A stretch of 64,000 bases of DNA from Naganishia liquefaciens (GCA_013423385.1 BLZA01000028.1:372001-436000); one strand, 5' to 3'. Positions 34,691 to 47,988 are shown, numbered from the stretch's first letter. The notes: generated by a model from the letters alone, not told the origin. Program-made: numbers and translations.

Positions 34691-37600
34691 ATGCGAGCAA
34701 CCTCAAAGCAAGATGCCTCGTCGTTCGGGGACGCCGCTACCGACATAAAAGCAGAGTCGTCGCGCACGATACTCCATCGAGAGGTCGACGGGGGCATGCG
34801 CGAAATCAAGCTCGATTTCGGGTCAAAAGGGTTGACACAAGTGGAATTTGCAGACAACGGAGACGATGAGGGCACGGAGGCCAGATTACATGGGACGGCA
34901 CTTTACACTCCTGTTTCCGGTTGGCCAACGGGTTACGGACAATATGCTGCGGAAGACTTGGAAGGCGTGACATATCCTGTCAGAGTGAATTTTCGCATCG
35001 CTTTGACCGATGCTCCGCAAGGTGAGCTCCCGATGCGTGGCCAGGGCAAACGATGGGAAACGAGATAACCCCTCAATCCGCAGCCATAGAGGTTCTTCGT
35101 CGGAACACCAAGATATACCTTGATACTCGCGACAACGGTTACGAATGGCACGAAAGGTTCATTGCAATGTGGCACGTCACGGGGGAAGGCGTTTGGGCTG
35201 TATCCCTCAATCACGACCCGGTTCCGCTGCCGGATTACTGGATAACCGATGTGAAGCCAAAGATTGACGCATCCGAGGCGAAATGGACAGCAATACACCG
35301 ACGCAAAAATCTCAGGGACAGTCCACCAACAGACTTTCCCCCAACATCGAGAGGGGAGCGATGTTCCTCCTTTGACGAACAACTTGTCAGTTACCGGGAG
35401 TCGCGACCAGAAATGGCTCCACGCAGTGCCACTTCGATACCGACTGACGGCGACTCAATGGATTCCGTCATTTTTTCTCCTCGCCCGGACAGCCATTCCG
35501 GGACCCCTCGCAATCCAGAGAACGGGCGTTATGACTTGTCCGAGCTGCAAGAGGAGTTGCTCCACGCAGCAGGCAACCTGGGTGATGACGACCCTATGGG
35601 AGCAGACTCGGATGCGAATGGACGCTTTACTGAGAAACAGGAAGAGGCATTGGCGGGAAAGCCGACACCTCTTTCCAAAGCCTCTCACACAGAATCATTA
35701 GTTCTGCGACACCGTCGGCGCAGCACTGTCGAAGAGCAGGATGCGCTCAATCGCCTTGAGGTTGAGAGAGGCTGGCTTCCAGCCGTTGAAATCTTAATAC
35801 AATTGGCGGACTGCCTCTTGGTAAGTCTTTTGTATCTGTGAAATCATCGCAACATCTGAAGCAGGAACGATCAGGCGTTTCACGAACGGAGACTTGCCTT
35901 GGTAGTTTGTCGACCCGAATATTTTGCCATTTATCCTACAACTTTCAAGGCAAAGTCGTCCGCCGTCCTGGCGGAATACCCTGTATCACTCGATTTGATC
36001 CGGACGTCAGCAATAGTGCCATTAAGTGGATATCAAGATGGCAAAGTGGTGCATGGATTACGCGGCGACTTTGATGGCGACCGCGTTCTGGCCTCGGGCT
36101 CAGGGGCTGGCACCTTTCTGAAACATTCAATTCTAGGCAATGATGAAGATGATGGAGCGGACGCGGTCGCCCCGGCCGGAGCTCTCGAAGGAACATATGA
36201 CGAAGAAGCCATCCGGTATGTCAACCGACAGAAGACTTTTCGCAAAAGACTCAATGCTCACCACGCGCAGGCGACATTTACGTTATCTAGCTCCAGAAGC
36301 GATCTCGGGCGGGAAGAAGCCTATTGGAAACTTGGTGGATGTTTTCTCATGGGGCGTTGCAGGATATGAACTGCTTACGGGCGAACAGATCGAGGACACC
36401 GACGATACCGGCATCCCAGATATGCTACGCGATATCCATCTCCACTCTGTTAGGTCCGTGAAGCCTATTATCAGTCTCATGAATAGCATTCCCCCAGAAC
36501 TGTGCGATATAATTCAAAAATCGGTTTCTTTGGACCCGGACTTGCGATATCACGATATACACGCGGTCCTGTACGATCTCAATAAAACGAAACAAATTTG
36601 TCAAGGTACTTTGGTGGGCAAGGCCAGGCAAGACTATCAGCCAGGCTATATCGACGTCATGTCCCGTTTCAAGATTCCGCCCGGCCTTCTCGACCGCGAT
36701 CGCGAAGAAGACTCTATCGATTCAGCTTACGATAGGGTCAAATCTACCGGCGAAATCCAGACAGTCTGTTGTTGGGGCACATCAGGTGCCGGCAAAAGCA
36801 AATTAGTGGAATTGTGGTCCAGGCGGAAGGAAGCCAGCAATGCGGGTCAAGAATGTCTTGTCGGCTGGGCCAAAATGGATCAGCATCTCAGTAAACCTCT
36901 AAGCGCGTTTGTGGCTGTCTTTTCGAGTTTACTCGATCGTGTCTTCTCTGATCCTCTAGAGAATCCGGACATGTGGCGTCAGCGGATCGGCAACGCCATT
37001 TCTGTGAATGGAAACGTATTTCTTTCACTGATACCAGCAGCATATCGTACTATATTGCTCAAGGAAGATGCAGACAGTGTAGACACGATCGAACCGCTGG
37101 CAGTCGATTGGGACAGATATGTCAAGCAATTTCGGTCGTGGAGTTATGGGCTCTTGCAACTCTTCGCCACCAAAGAAAGGCCGCTGGTTATCGTGCTGGA
37201 CGACTACCAGTGGATAGGAGCGGAGAGAGAGCTGTAAGTGTAGAGGCTGTGATCCATCATCCTGGAGTCCTGACATTTCACTCGCAGATGGGAGGATCTC
37301 ATTCATCATCCAATGCGCCGCCTCGATAATACGCTTGTTCTGTTCACTTATCGGACTATTGACCACGTTCCTCCGAATTTGAGCCCATTCGTTAGCGTGC
37401 GAATGATAGAAGCACGGATGTTCTCAAAGGATACGCTTCAAACACTTGTACTTCGGTAAGTCGCATGTCTGACCACCAGCATGGAAGAGCTAACATGGAT
37501 CACAGATGCTTCCATTTTGAGGCCGCCCCGGGAACGATTAGTGAGCGTGTCACTCCCCAATGGACGACGCTAGTCGATTTTCTATACGATGCTACCCATG

Positions 37601-40600
37601 GTAAGGATGTTGCATGTCTTGCTCTGCACCTGTGTATCAACTTTTCTCGCCTCTTCTCAAGGCAACCCTTTCTACATCAAAATGATCTTGACAGCTCTAG
37701 TCCGCGACGCTGTTGTGGTGCGTTGCGCTCGGATCCTCCTGTTGCAGTCTTCAATTGACTTTGTTTAACAGTACTATGACTTTCGCCTGCTGAAATGGAT
37801 CGTCAAGGTGGAGCAATTGGATCGTTACGCTACAACAGGCGTAGTGGCCTTTGTCACGAAGTGGGTTAATGTCTAAAAGGATTGAAAAGTCGCTGATCAG
37901 TCGTTGCTGCAGTACTCTACGTTCTTTGAGCGAGGGTTCTCAAGAGGTTCTGCGGGTCTTGGCGACTCTTCCGTCGAGTGGAGTTGATATTGATCTTTTA
38001 GCAGACCTTGTCCAAAAGCCTCCTCAGACGGTTTGCAATCTCTTGGACGAAGCCGCAACCATTGGTGCCATTCATATTAAGCGCAATCAGCGTGTACAGT
38101 TCACGCATGATAAACACCATCAGGCCGCTTTGGAGCTGATCACGGAACAACAAAAGTCAACCTTATACGTTACCATCTTCCGGAAGTTGGAGGACAAAGG
38201 TGATGACTACATCTTCGCACGAGCGGAATTGGCTACGCAGATTGATGCGGCTTGTCATCCGATTTTCGAGAAGACCAGAATTCGTGAGTCTGTCTGCTGA
38301 CCGGCATCTCGCAATTCATTGACTTCTGCCAATCATGAACAGTTACGCTGGCGGCCAAACGCGCGATCAGAGTCGCGGCTCCGGGACTCGCTGAAAAGTA
38401 CCTTGAACACACCCGTCTCTACGCGGATTTCACATCGCAAAATCTCTGGCAGAACATGCCAATGTTGGCCTGGGAGCTCACTCTGCTCCACGCCGAGGTA
38501 TCCATGGCCCTGCGACGTGGAGGCAGAATCATTCCCCAAGTAGGTCTTGCTTGCCCTACCATCCAGCTTTCATCGCCATAACCAATCTAATTCGACAGAT
38601 CGCTGCCGCGAGGCAATGGGCAGTCAAGGCATCTACTAGGATTGACATTTCCACTCTGCTCTTTCGCTTGAATGTGGCCTCAAACGCTGTCGAAGCAGCT
38701 ATGCAGGTAGTCCGGGAGGCGTTCTATGATGCTGGGCTTGACGTCCATGAGCCCACAACCACTCTGCCGGACTCAGCCGCGGGAGTCAACGAGATCATCG
38801 ATCACGTCTCGGCCTATGTGGACCAGCCCGCGCGCCCGGAGGATGAGATCGCCATCTCGTTGGCAAAGCTCCTTGCCAGAGCGGGAGCGACGCTTTATTC
38901 GTACTCCAAGAATCATTCCACGGAATATTTCCGCCATTCAGCGGAGTTGATCGTCTCCAGCGAACAGGCGCGACGACATCCCGCCGCCGCTTACGCGTAC
39001 ACCTTACAAGCCATCTTGTCGGCCGATGCTCTCAATGTGGAATTGGCAAGGGCATGGCTGCGCCTGGCCAATACAACGAAAGGCGGCCCCTCAAAAAATC
39101 CTGACATCTCCTCCATTGAAGCGGTAGTGGTCACCCTTGCCTTTCTGGATTGCGCTTCCATCAACGATATGCGGTATGACACCGCGTACAGAATGTGCCT
39201 TGACAGCGATAATATGGATACCCTTACTTACGCCTGTGGTCTGGACCTTGCCGGATCGTTTCTCGCCGGTCGGGATGTTCGATTCACACTTGAGACGGGC
39301 GAGAAGGCTCTCAAATGGCTTCAGCACGACTTTTCGCCGGCATCGAAAGCAATGATCGCCTCGTCCATACAGCTGGCAGCCAATTGTTGTGATAGCGGGC
39401 GGTCCATCCGTGACCTTCAGGGTGAGCCTCTTGCGCGATTCCAGCCCTCAGTGTACTTATATCGCCTTCCAGATCTAGAAGGCATCTATTTGACAATAGA
39501 GGATAACCAACACCTGGATCATTTGCCTCCACTGTTCGCTTGCGTTTACTGGACCAACGCTTTGGCCAGCGGTTTGTTCTTTCAAGCACCGGAACCGGAC
39601 TTGCGACGTATGGTCGGCAATGTTTACAAACATCTAAGTGGAGGCTCAGGAACCGTGATGATGTTTTACTCTGGGTTCCTGTTGTCGTGGTTTACTATCG
39701 TGTATGATCCCACTGTGGATGCGGACGTGGTGTTTAGGACCAAAGAGAAGTTGCTGGCATTCAACCACAGTGAGTGACACGTGAAAGCCTCATTTCGGAT
39801 TCTGATCTCTGTGTCATTTGCAAGATTTCGATTTCCGCAACATGGTCAAATGTTTGCAAGCTCTGGAAGGGCTAAAACGATTTGACGAAGGCACTGCGAC
39901 CTGGGAATCTGCAATAGATGGCCTCGAAGATGCAATCGAAGGCCTCGATGCTGCTAATCACCATCTGTTACGAGGTATGCTGAATGATGCCGTGTCACAA
40001 ATAAGCTGCTGACAAGGCGCACCTATCGATCAGGCAGCATGGCGCTCACTGGTGCGATGTATATATCGAGGAAAGCGCCCAATCGGCAGCGGCTGGTAAA
40101 CGGCTATGTTTTGGTTAGTCGCAATAGGTTACATGCAACCAGGAGAATGCTGATGGCACCGCCTCTGCGCAGCACGCACAACACGCTTACTTGCAATGTA
40201 ACGCTATCGCCTTGGCACGATATACGTTCGAGCTGTTCCCCCGTGCGAAAGACGAGATGAAACCCATGTTCAATTCTGTGATTCACGATAATAGAATGCC
40301 AACAACTTCAACAGGGGACATTGGAGGGTCTGAATCGGCAAAGCCCGTCCCAACATCCGCAAGCGCAATGGAACCGAAACAAGACTTCTCTCAGCTTTCT
40401 GATGCCGAACAGGCCAGCGCGCTTGACCGGAAGTTGAGCTTGGAAAGCGTGCTTCGTAGCTTGTAAGTCGGCCCTTTTTCACCACCCGCTCAAGGGGACT
40501 GATACTTGGCTTTGGCAAGTCTTGTTCTCGCCTCGGAAAAGTCTTCGGAAAAACTCATCCAGAAGGTTTTGAGAATACTGATGCAGGTACGATATCTCCT

Positions 40601-43022
40601 GCAACGATCTCGGGTGTGCATCAATCGCTGAGCCAACCCTCACAGACGAACCGCTCGGGGTGGGGAGCCTTGGCACTACAAGACCCCATAACAACTACTT
40701 TGCACCTCCGGGGAGCGGGTTCTTACGACAATCCGGAAATATACAACATTCCCATCAGCGACGCATCTGATATTTGTCCTAGCACGATTTTATTGAGCGC
40801 AAGCATCTCCCAAAAGGCATGTCATACTCAACGCTTCCGCTCAAATATCTCACTCATCCCTATCGTTCAGGTGATCAATACGGCACAGTCGTTGCCCTCG
40901 TCGATAAAAAATCTCATCGACCGGGAACCCTTTTTTCGACATAAACCTCCCAAACATCTTCTGATGACGCCATTGTTTGTCCAAGGGAGATTCTTTGGGT
41001 CTTTGGTGCTTACCGGCACCACTGCTGGAACGAGCATCATGACTTCTCACGTCAGCTTGCTTGCAACGTATGTCTCATGCCAAGCTCCGCTCTAGACCGC
41101 ATTTTCATTGAGCCACTATATTGCGCAGGTTCGCCGCCATCGCTTTAGAAGCGCATTCGGCCTATGAAGGTCTCGAGCAAGCGGTCGAGGCCCGGACAGC
41201 CGCATTGGTGCAAGCGCTCGCGCATAGGCAGACGTTTATCAGTTCGATCTCGCACGAACTTCGGACGCCGTTATACTCCATCAGTGGTCTATGCGCGGTC
41301 ATGCAGAACACGCCTGATCTGACACCAGCACAAAGCGAGAACCTCGACATCATCGCGTCGAGCGCGCAAGATTTACAGCGAATCGTTACGGCCATCTTGG
41401 ATATGGCGAAACTGGAAGCCGGCGGAATGACGGCAGAAGCGATTCCATTCGATCTACGGGACACGCTCGAGAGTAGCCTGGAATCCGTAGCCCATATCAG
41501 TCGAGCCAAGGGGATTGAGTTGGTCTTGGAGAATGATATTTCGACAGATCCACCCGGCCGCATTGTCGGTGATCCTCATCGCCTGCGACAGTGTGTCTTG
41601 AATCTTCTCTCGAATGCCGTCAAATTCAGCAGAGCCGGTGATAGAGCTGCTTATATCAAGGTTGCCTGGACGATCGAGACCTCGGAGGAAACGAGCACGA
41701 TTACTGTCAGCGTAACGGACAATGGTATCGGCATCCCCAAGACAAAGATGAACAGGCTTTTCCACTCGTTTTCCCAGATCGATGCGTCGATCACCAGGCA
41801 GTATGGTATGTCACTGTACTTGCGTTCACGTTCACTCGCTAAACCTTTTGATTCACAGGTGGATCCGGACTCGGTTGGTACCCGAGGTTCCCAGCGATTG
41901 CAAGGCGCACTGACAAACTCTTTTAGGTCTCTCCATCACGCGAGGTCTCGCCCGTGTCCTCGGTGGCGACTGTTGGGCCGAGTCCGCTGAAGGTCAAGGA
42001 TCTACGTTCTATCTCATGTTCAAGGTTCAGAGCGAACCGTCAACGGGCGAAACATTCAAGTCTGGCCCGGCGCGTCGGGCCATCCTGTTGACGGCACCGT
42101 CAGAAAGCTCTGGTGTACTTGTGAGAAATTTACGACAATTCAACGTGGCAGCGGATATAGTCGAAGAAATCGATGACGCTCTCCTTTCGAATTCAGCGCC
42201 GCATTTCTTGATTGTCGATGTGGAGAATGTGGCGAGCATGCGGAATCGGCTGGAACGAATTAGAAATTGGGCCAAGGATTCCAAGGTGAGTTGGTCTAGG
42301 TCGACGATCAAGTCCGAACTGACTCGGTTTCAGATCATCTATCTCGTCTCTTTGACCGAGGTATCCGCCGCCATGGAGCAATTAGGGTTGACACACGAAT
42401 CGATCGTCAGCAAGCCGATCAACGCCCGAGCGCTTTACGATGTCACTCAGAATCTGGAAGAGACCAAGAGAAAGGAACCGAAACGATTGGGAAATACCGG
42501 TTCAGTGATGGACAAGAGTTATGGAAAGGTGAGTGCCCAACTACATGAGTGTGGTTAGCCACCCTGACGCGTCTGCAGCAATACCCGATGAAAATCCTCT
42601 ACGTCGACGATAGTTCCGTCAACATCATGGTCGGCCAACGTCTTCTGGGTCGATTCGGTTACAAGGACATTGACGTTTGCTATGATGGCGCCCAGGCCGT
42701 GGCCGCCGCTGAAAAGACGGATTACGACCTCGTCTTCATGGACCTTCAGATGCCGGTTCTCGGCGGCGAGGATGCACTCGTGCAGATTCGGGCGAGCGAG
42801 AAGACGGACACGCCGCATGTCGTGGCGTTGACGGCCAATGCGGATGACGCCACGCGGGATCGGTGTATGGCTTCGGGCTTTGATGGGTTCCTGTGCAAGC
42901 CGCTAGTGATTCAGACGTTGGCGGAGACGCTCAAGGGGACGTATGAAGCGCGATATGGTAAGCGCGAGGAGGGTGCGAAGCAGGAGGGAGAGAAGGGGGA
43001 TGCCAGAGAGGACGGGAATTAG
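34691..43022 (+). CDS. Group X hybrid histidine kinase (Phk/Chk1 type)
   Basis: About 22 exons (34691-35021, 35084-35820, 35875-36215, 36271-37233, 37288-37455, 37506-37600, 37662-37717, 37772-37860, 37913-38283, 38343-38539, 38599-39769, 39825-39974, 40034-40113, 40173-40462, 40520-40586, 40646-40816, 40871-41067, 41129-41805, 41859-41873, 41927-42285, 42334-42528, 42579-43022); product about 2390 aa. Domains: a kinase-like region (about 300-560) with LADCLLAFHERR and RYLAPEAISGGK but no HRD or DFG; a P-loop ATPase with GTSGAGKS near 640 and VIVLDDYQW; helical repeats; GAF near 1700-1840; HisKA with SHELRTPLYSISG (His near 1870-1885); HATPase with DNGIGIP and GSGLGLS; and a receiver with phospho-Asp in DLVFMDLQMP. 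This is the layout of fungal group X kinases (S. pombe Mak2/Mak3, Candida Chk1), which act in stress phosphorelays. The N-terminal start is uncertain. Confidence 0.85.
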
Positions 43023-46000
43023 ACAACTAATGGTGTATAAGGGGCCTCCACTGTATCTACTATGCACGCCAAGGGTTGTAACAGATAGATTGCATTACAT
43101 AAGCGACATGGTATTTATCGAACGGAAGCAGGCAATGAAGGTCGAAGGCCGAGACAGCTGACGGGAGGAGGCGATGTGTGGGTGATGGGTCATCTAAACG
43201 ACGAATCAATGGTGTGAGGCGGCCGTCAATCATTCCTTGTGCAACGCTCCTCTACGAAAGCTGTTCCGACGTTTACGCGAATTCATGAAAGGTAGCAAAG
43301 TCAACCACAATCACTCGCAGACAGACTGGGACTCTAGGTCCCCCTCGCTTCCGAAAGCCCTGCGTCGCTCCAGCTCTCTGGCCAAGAGGGATAGGGAATT
43401 GTTTTTACGTGTCAAACGATCAAAGGTCACGAGAAGGTTTAGTATAAGTATAGACAAGCTTATGAGGCATAGGACTGCGGTCTGTCAGAAGTCCCGGAAG
43501 AAATACCGCCAGAGTTGTCCGCCGACAGTCAAGTAGCAACGTCGCTCTCCAGGAAACGGAAACGGCTTCATATACTGAGAGGAACCGCAGGACTACAGTC
43601 ACCCTGATCTAACCTCGAGCGTTCCTTGTCAAGCAGGACCCAGAAGCGATCTCTTCCACTCCAATTTAGAGCGCGGTCAAAGAGCCATGGGAAATTGATC
43701 AAGTAAAGACATTGACGTGATCTGCAGATAAAGAGCAAACACAGATGCACAGCTTGTAAGCGGATTGCAAGCTTGGCATCAAACGAAGCAGACTGGACGG
43801 TGCAAGCTGGACAGAACTCGGAAAATGCCAGCCGCTATGCGACCGAGTATGTCCAGAACGTTGTGAAGATATAGGCACTGTCCCTCAAAGTATTCCCGCT
43901 GTGGCGTGAATATTCCCGTGAGTGTCAAGCCCACGTCGGATGCTGGAAATTTTTGCTAACATAGCTCTCCTTCGGAGAATGAAGCTACCTGACGTGGGGA
44001 TGTCAGGCAGTCGTTCTTTTTTTCTCCATATATGTGCCCAAAGTGTTCCGAACCCGAGGGTTCTAGTTGAATCATACCTCGATCGCTACGTTCCGATCAT
44101 TCGCTGGGGTCATTGTTCTCATCATTATGCATTCATTGTGACGCATGAAAGCCACCAAACTTCCGCAGATCTAATCTTCTGCTCCGTGATATCCGCCTAA
44201 ACATTTGCGACCTTGTACCTCAGCTTCGCGGACTCGGCCTTGCTTCATCATCTCAGAGCCCGGCAAGCTTCCCTTGAGCATGCTTCGCGAGATTTTAAGA
44301 GGGTTGGACCGGATTCGGTGCTCTTTGTTGAAGCTCGGACTGTCGTTGCAGAGTCTGGCGTTCAATTCTGCGTCGGGAGAATTACCTCTGGCGGTGATCT
44401 ACTAGACATGGTAACATGCGCTCAATCCTCATGTGGATCTTGGTCGCTTTCTGCACCAGCAACAAGATTCGAGTCTTTCGGTCCCCATCCCTGTTGTCGT
44501 CCAAGAAAGACAAGGGATTGATTCAGCGAAATGGTGTCTTATTCGCACGTGGAATCGAGCGCTTTGATACGCAACACGACTAATCAATTGACTGGGTGTT
44601 GCGGTCTCAACATGTGTTTGGATGTCAAGCAAGTACATAGGGCCGCATGTGTGAAATGAGATGAAGGGGGATAGACTCGCGACGGAGTCGCAATGCCTGA
44701 CTGAACGGCTACTCCTGCGTGCTCAGTCCAGGAGAAGGGTGCTCACGGGAGGTTGGCTACAAGAGGGAACGGGGGATCTTGGGCTCGGAGGATGGAGAAT
44801 AGCGGTATGGCAGCTAACGATTTCTATCCCAAAGTACGGAAACATCTGACGGTATCTCCGGAGTTTAAGACCTTGCGATTCTCGCAAGCCGATCTGGGAG
44901 TTGGCAATTGATAGACCAGATGACGAGGAGACGTTCACTGCTCGGCGCAATTTGCGGGATGCTCGTTACAGGGGATTGGTTCTTTTGACACCTAGAAGTT
45001 GATCTAATGATCATTCCAGGATTCGAGACGACGGGTCACGTAATTTCAGCTTTTTCCTAAAAAACAGTATTCGGTTACCTCTATCCTTGAGATGGTTTAC
45101 GCAATTAGCCCCATACGTATCCTGGATCTCATCGTTCGGTCCGACCACAAGTACGTAGTTGGACCTGATCATGATTGCGATTCCGACAGTAAATAGAGTA
45201 TCCCCATGGCTAGCAAGTTGGCAACATGTTGCGGTGGATCAGTCCGATACTCTGACAGATATACGATCCGCCCAATGGGGTCAGGCCTACTATTCCCGAT
45301 CGGGTGGACCAAAGGGACAGTACTAGCTAACGCTTCAATGGATATCGTGATGAGCGATACCGATACATATTTTGTAATGGCCTACTTGCAGCATCAATTG
45401 GGCAGTGTGTTCTCACTTTATGCAGGATTCTACCACTGAAATCCAGAAATCAAAGGTAAACGGTACTCCAAAACTCTGGGACAAAGTTTACTGCTTGATG
45501 GGCATTCGCAGCGTGTCATAGAGCCTTGACCGTGCTCCTGCATCTGCGCGCGATTGACGTGGAATTGCATCATATGTCATGAACGACTCTTTTGAGCAGG
45601 GGTTGGACCCGGAATCGCCCGCGCGAGGGGTGTCTGCATTAGACATGGGACTATTGACTGCCATACTCGAGGTTCTTGGCCTTTGGACCATTGGTCTTGT
45701 TCTTCGGTCGGCCTGCATTAGCGTGGGTTTGGCTGAGCGTTTGACCAGCATCGCTGACGAGGGTTTTTGCGCCTGATGAAATATCACCACAGCGCAAGTC
45801 CCGCGAGCTTTGCAGCGATTCCCGGCCCTGGTTGGAAGCCGAGTTCGCGTATGCCTCGAAAAGGATGGGGTTTCCGCCGGTCGGCACCAACTGGACCTCT
45901 TTTCGCTTGAACACAGCCAGTGTATGGTTATCGAACGGCATGAGGATCCCATTCAGCCATTGAGAGCATGTCATAAGCGACCCTATCGACCCATTTTTTG

Positions 46001-46374
46001 GGATCCTGCCTCCTTGTTTCACTTCGGCGGCGCGCAACCTCGTGTCGACTGAATGGCTCGCACGACGTTTCCCGAGACACGCCATGGCTCGTTGGTACGT
46101 CGCGATGTCTTCCCCTCGCGCTACACGCTTTTGCGGTGGACAGGGATCTGGAGGCTTGGTTTTTTCGCGAGAATATGTGACCGGTGGGGGTGGGAAAACG
46201 TGCTCTGGCGCACACACCTGCGTGCCGAACGGGCCGGGTCGCAAGGATGAGCCGCAGCCCTCGCGCGATCCGGGGTTTCTCGCGGTACGGGAGATTCGAC
46301 ATACCTCGGAAAAATCCGTCTCGCCCGCCCGACGCCAAACACCTTTCTCCCCACCCCCTCGCGCGCGCGCCCTA
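43023..46374. other. Largest gene-poor gap
   Basis: About 3.35 kb. The left 2.5 kb is AT-richer than its surroundings and holds only short open frames. At 45651-46385 on the minus strand there is an open frame of 244 codons that runs into the end of the molybdopterin synthase gene; it has no recognisable motif, and the high GC content there makes long chance frames likely. Confidence 0.35.
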
Positions 46375-46674
46375 TCACCCTCCACTGACGGGCGGAATCA
46401 CCGCGACGATTTCCCCGCCACATAACACCCTCCCCCCCCGCCCGGCCTCCTCCTCCAAATCGACCATCTCCTCGTCAACGCTCCACATGCATCCCTCGAG
46501 GATCCTCGCGAGCGCGTCGGCGTCGGCTTCCGGGTGAAGACGTGCGATGGCGGAAGGCAGGTCCGCGAGGCGGGAGGTCGGGGAGTGCGGGGAAAGGGGG
46601 AGCGGGAGGTGGTCTGTGGCGGTGGAGAGGAGGGTGCGGATGGCGGCAAAGTAGAGGATAGTGATGGTGGGCAT
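46375..46674 (-). CDS. MOCS2A: Molybdopterin synthase small subunit (MoaD/MOCS2A)
   Basis: Single exon, 99 aa. The chain starts MPTITILYFAAIRTLL and ends in AVIPPVSGG; the last two Gly are the ubiquitin-like tail that is thiocarboxylated and feeds sulfur to molybdopterin synthase. Length and ending both match MoaD/MOCS2A (cnxG in Aspergillus). It works with the large subunit MOCS2B, not seen in this window, to convert precursor Z (cPMP) into molybdopterin for nitrate reductase and sulfite oxidase type enzymes. A 20-30 residue Pro/Ser-rich insert lies after the first strand. It faces away from the LYR-motif gene, 198 bases away. Confidence 0.88.
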   Translation of the reverse strand: MPTITILYFAAIRTLLSTATDHLPLPLSPHSPTSRLADLPSAIARLHPEADADALARILEGCMWSVDEEMVDLEEEAGRGGRVLCGGEIVAVIPPVSGG

Positions 46675-46872
46675 GGTGTGGTGGGGCGTGGTGGGTTGGG
46701 GTCAGGAGGAGGGGGTAGGGAGGGAGCAGGCGGGCGTGCCGGGTTGAGAAGAGGAGCGCCGGTCATTTGTGGCGGGCGCACCGTCATCCCTGAGCCATTC
46801 ATTCATTCATCCCGCGCCCATCCCTATCCTCCCCCCTCCTCACCCCCTGCCTGCCTGCCTGACCCACCCGCC
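46675..46872. promoter_or_regulatory. Shared divergent promoter, MOCS2A / LYR gene
   Basis: 198 bases between two start codons facing apart. The sequence is asymmetric in base use: G-rich on the plus strand near the left gene and C/T-rich near the right one, as expected for two opposite leaders. Confidence 0.45.
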
Positions 46873-47988
46873 ATGTCCACGACAACATACCGCACCCTCC
46901 TACGCACGCTCCTCACACTCCCAGACCCGGAAATCCTGTAAGCCCCCCCCCCTCCCCTTCTCGCGCGCCCACACTGACTCGTCGTGCGCAAGGAAAGATG
47001 CTATTACCGTACGAGGTATCGGACATTGTGTCGGGATGCGCAGAGGGCGAGGACCAAGGCGAGCGAGGCCGGGTTTGCCGCCGGGGGCGAGAGTGTGAGG
47101 ATGTGGCAAGGGAGGATGAAAAGGTATGAGGGGTTACTTGACAAGGTGCGTGGTGCGCGCGCGCGCGCGCGCTGCGTGGTCTCGAACGAGATATCCGAAA
47201 AGAGGGGTCATCTGATGTGGTGCGGGCTGTCTGCAGGAACTCCGGAGAGTGCAAGCGGCGTCGAGGGTCGTTCGGACGGGGGAATGGGATGCGACGCCGG
47301 GAAGAGAAGCACGTCGTGCGCGGAAAGAAGGGTTGCGCGCGTACGAACGGATGGTGGATCATACGTATGCCAGAGCAGGACCGCGTCGGTGGGAGGTACT
47401 GGATGTGAGTCTCGGGGATTCGCCCCCCCCCCTTCCCCGACGGTGAGGCTGATGAGGATCTCCCGACGCGACTAGACCATGTTCCCGCCAGAAAAACGCT
47501 CCCCAACACGCGAGGGATCACGCGGCCCTCCGCCGCTGCCGGCCGAGTTGATCCCTTTGCTCAAGACGGTCAACACCACCGCTCCCTGCACACGCGACCG
47601 ATCACTGAGGGACCGGTTCGCGAGCGAGTCGTACAAGGCGTGGCGAGCGGATAAACGGGCGTGGTACGTCCGGCGCAAGCTCTTGCGAGGCTGTGCGGTG
47701 CCGTTGGGCCCGGGAATCGGGGGCCCGAGGTGGGACGGGTTGAGGCGGTGTGCAGAGACGATGAGTCGAGGGGTTGCGTGGCGTGTGGGCGTAGGGGTGG
47801 TCGCGAGCGGTGCTTTCCCCGAGGTGGCGAGGCAGGAGGCAAGGCTGGCGAGGCCGGTGAGGAGGGTGTATGAGCGTTTGGTGAGGGGTTTACGGGGCGG
47901 CGGCGGCGGCGCGGAGGGGGACAAGTGGGTGCCGCCTTGGGCGTCCGAGGAGGATAGGGCGTGGATTCGTGGTGGGGAGAAGGGGTGA
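46873..47988 (+). CDS. LYR-motif protein, probably mitochondrial
   Basis: Exons 46873-46937, 46998-47145, 47237-47404, 47476-47988; phases agree; product 297 aa. The first 60 residues carry a complex I LYR-type helix: YRTLLRTLLTLPD, then YRTRYRTLCRDAQRA, followed by helices rich in Arg and Ala. LYR proteins are small helical adaptors that bind acyl carrier protein and serve iron-sulfur transfer or respiratory complex assembly in mitochondria. The second half is Arg/Gly/Pro-rich with AWRADKRAWYVRRKLLRG and has no known domain. Codon use is very GC-rich. Which LYRM subfamily it belongs to I cannot tell, and a long C-terminal half is unusual for the family. Confidence 0.65.
47154..47172. repeat. 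GC dinucleotide run in intron
   Basis: About nine GC units in the second intron of the LYR gene, just inside the donor site. Alternating GC runs can adopt Z-DNA. Confidence 0.6.

Noticed and set aside
40034-40113. Alternative frame reading DVYIEESAQSAAAGKRLCF in the hybrid kinase
   Set aside because: It looks protein-like, but neither flanking intron joins it in phase, whereas the chosen frame fits both junctions.
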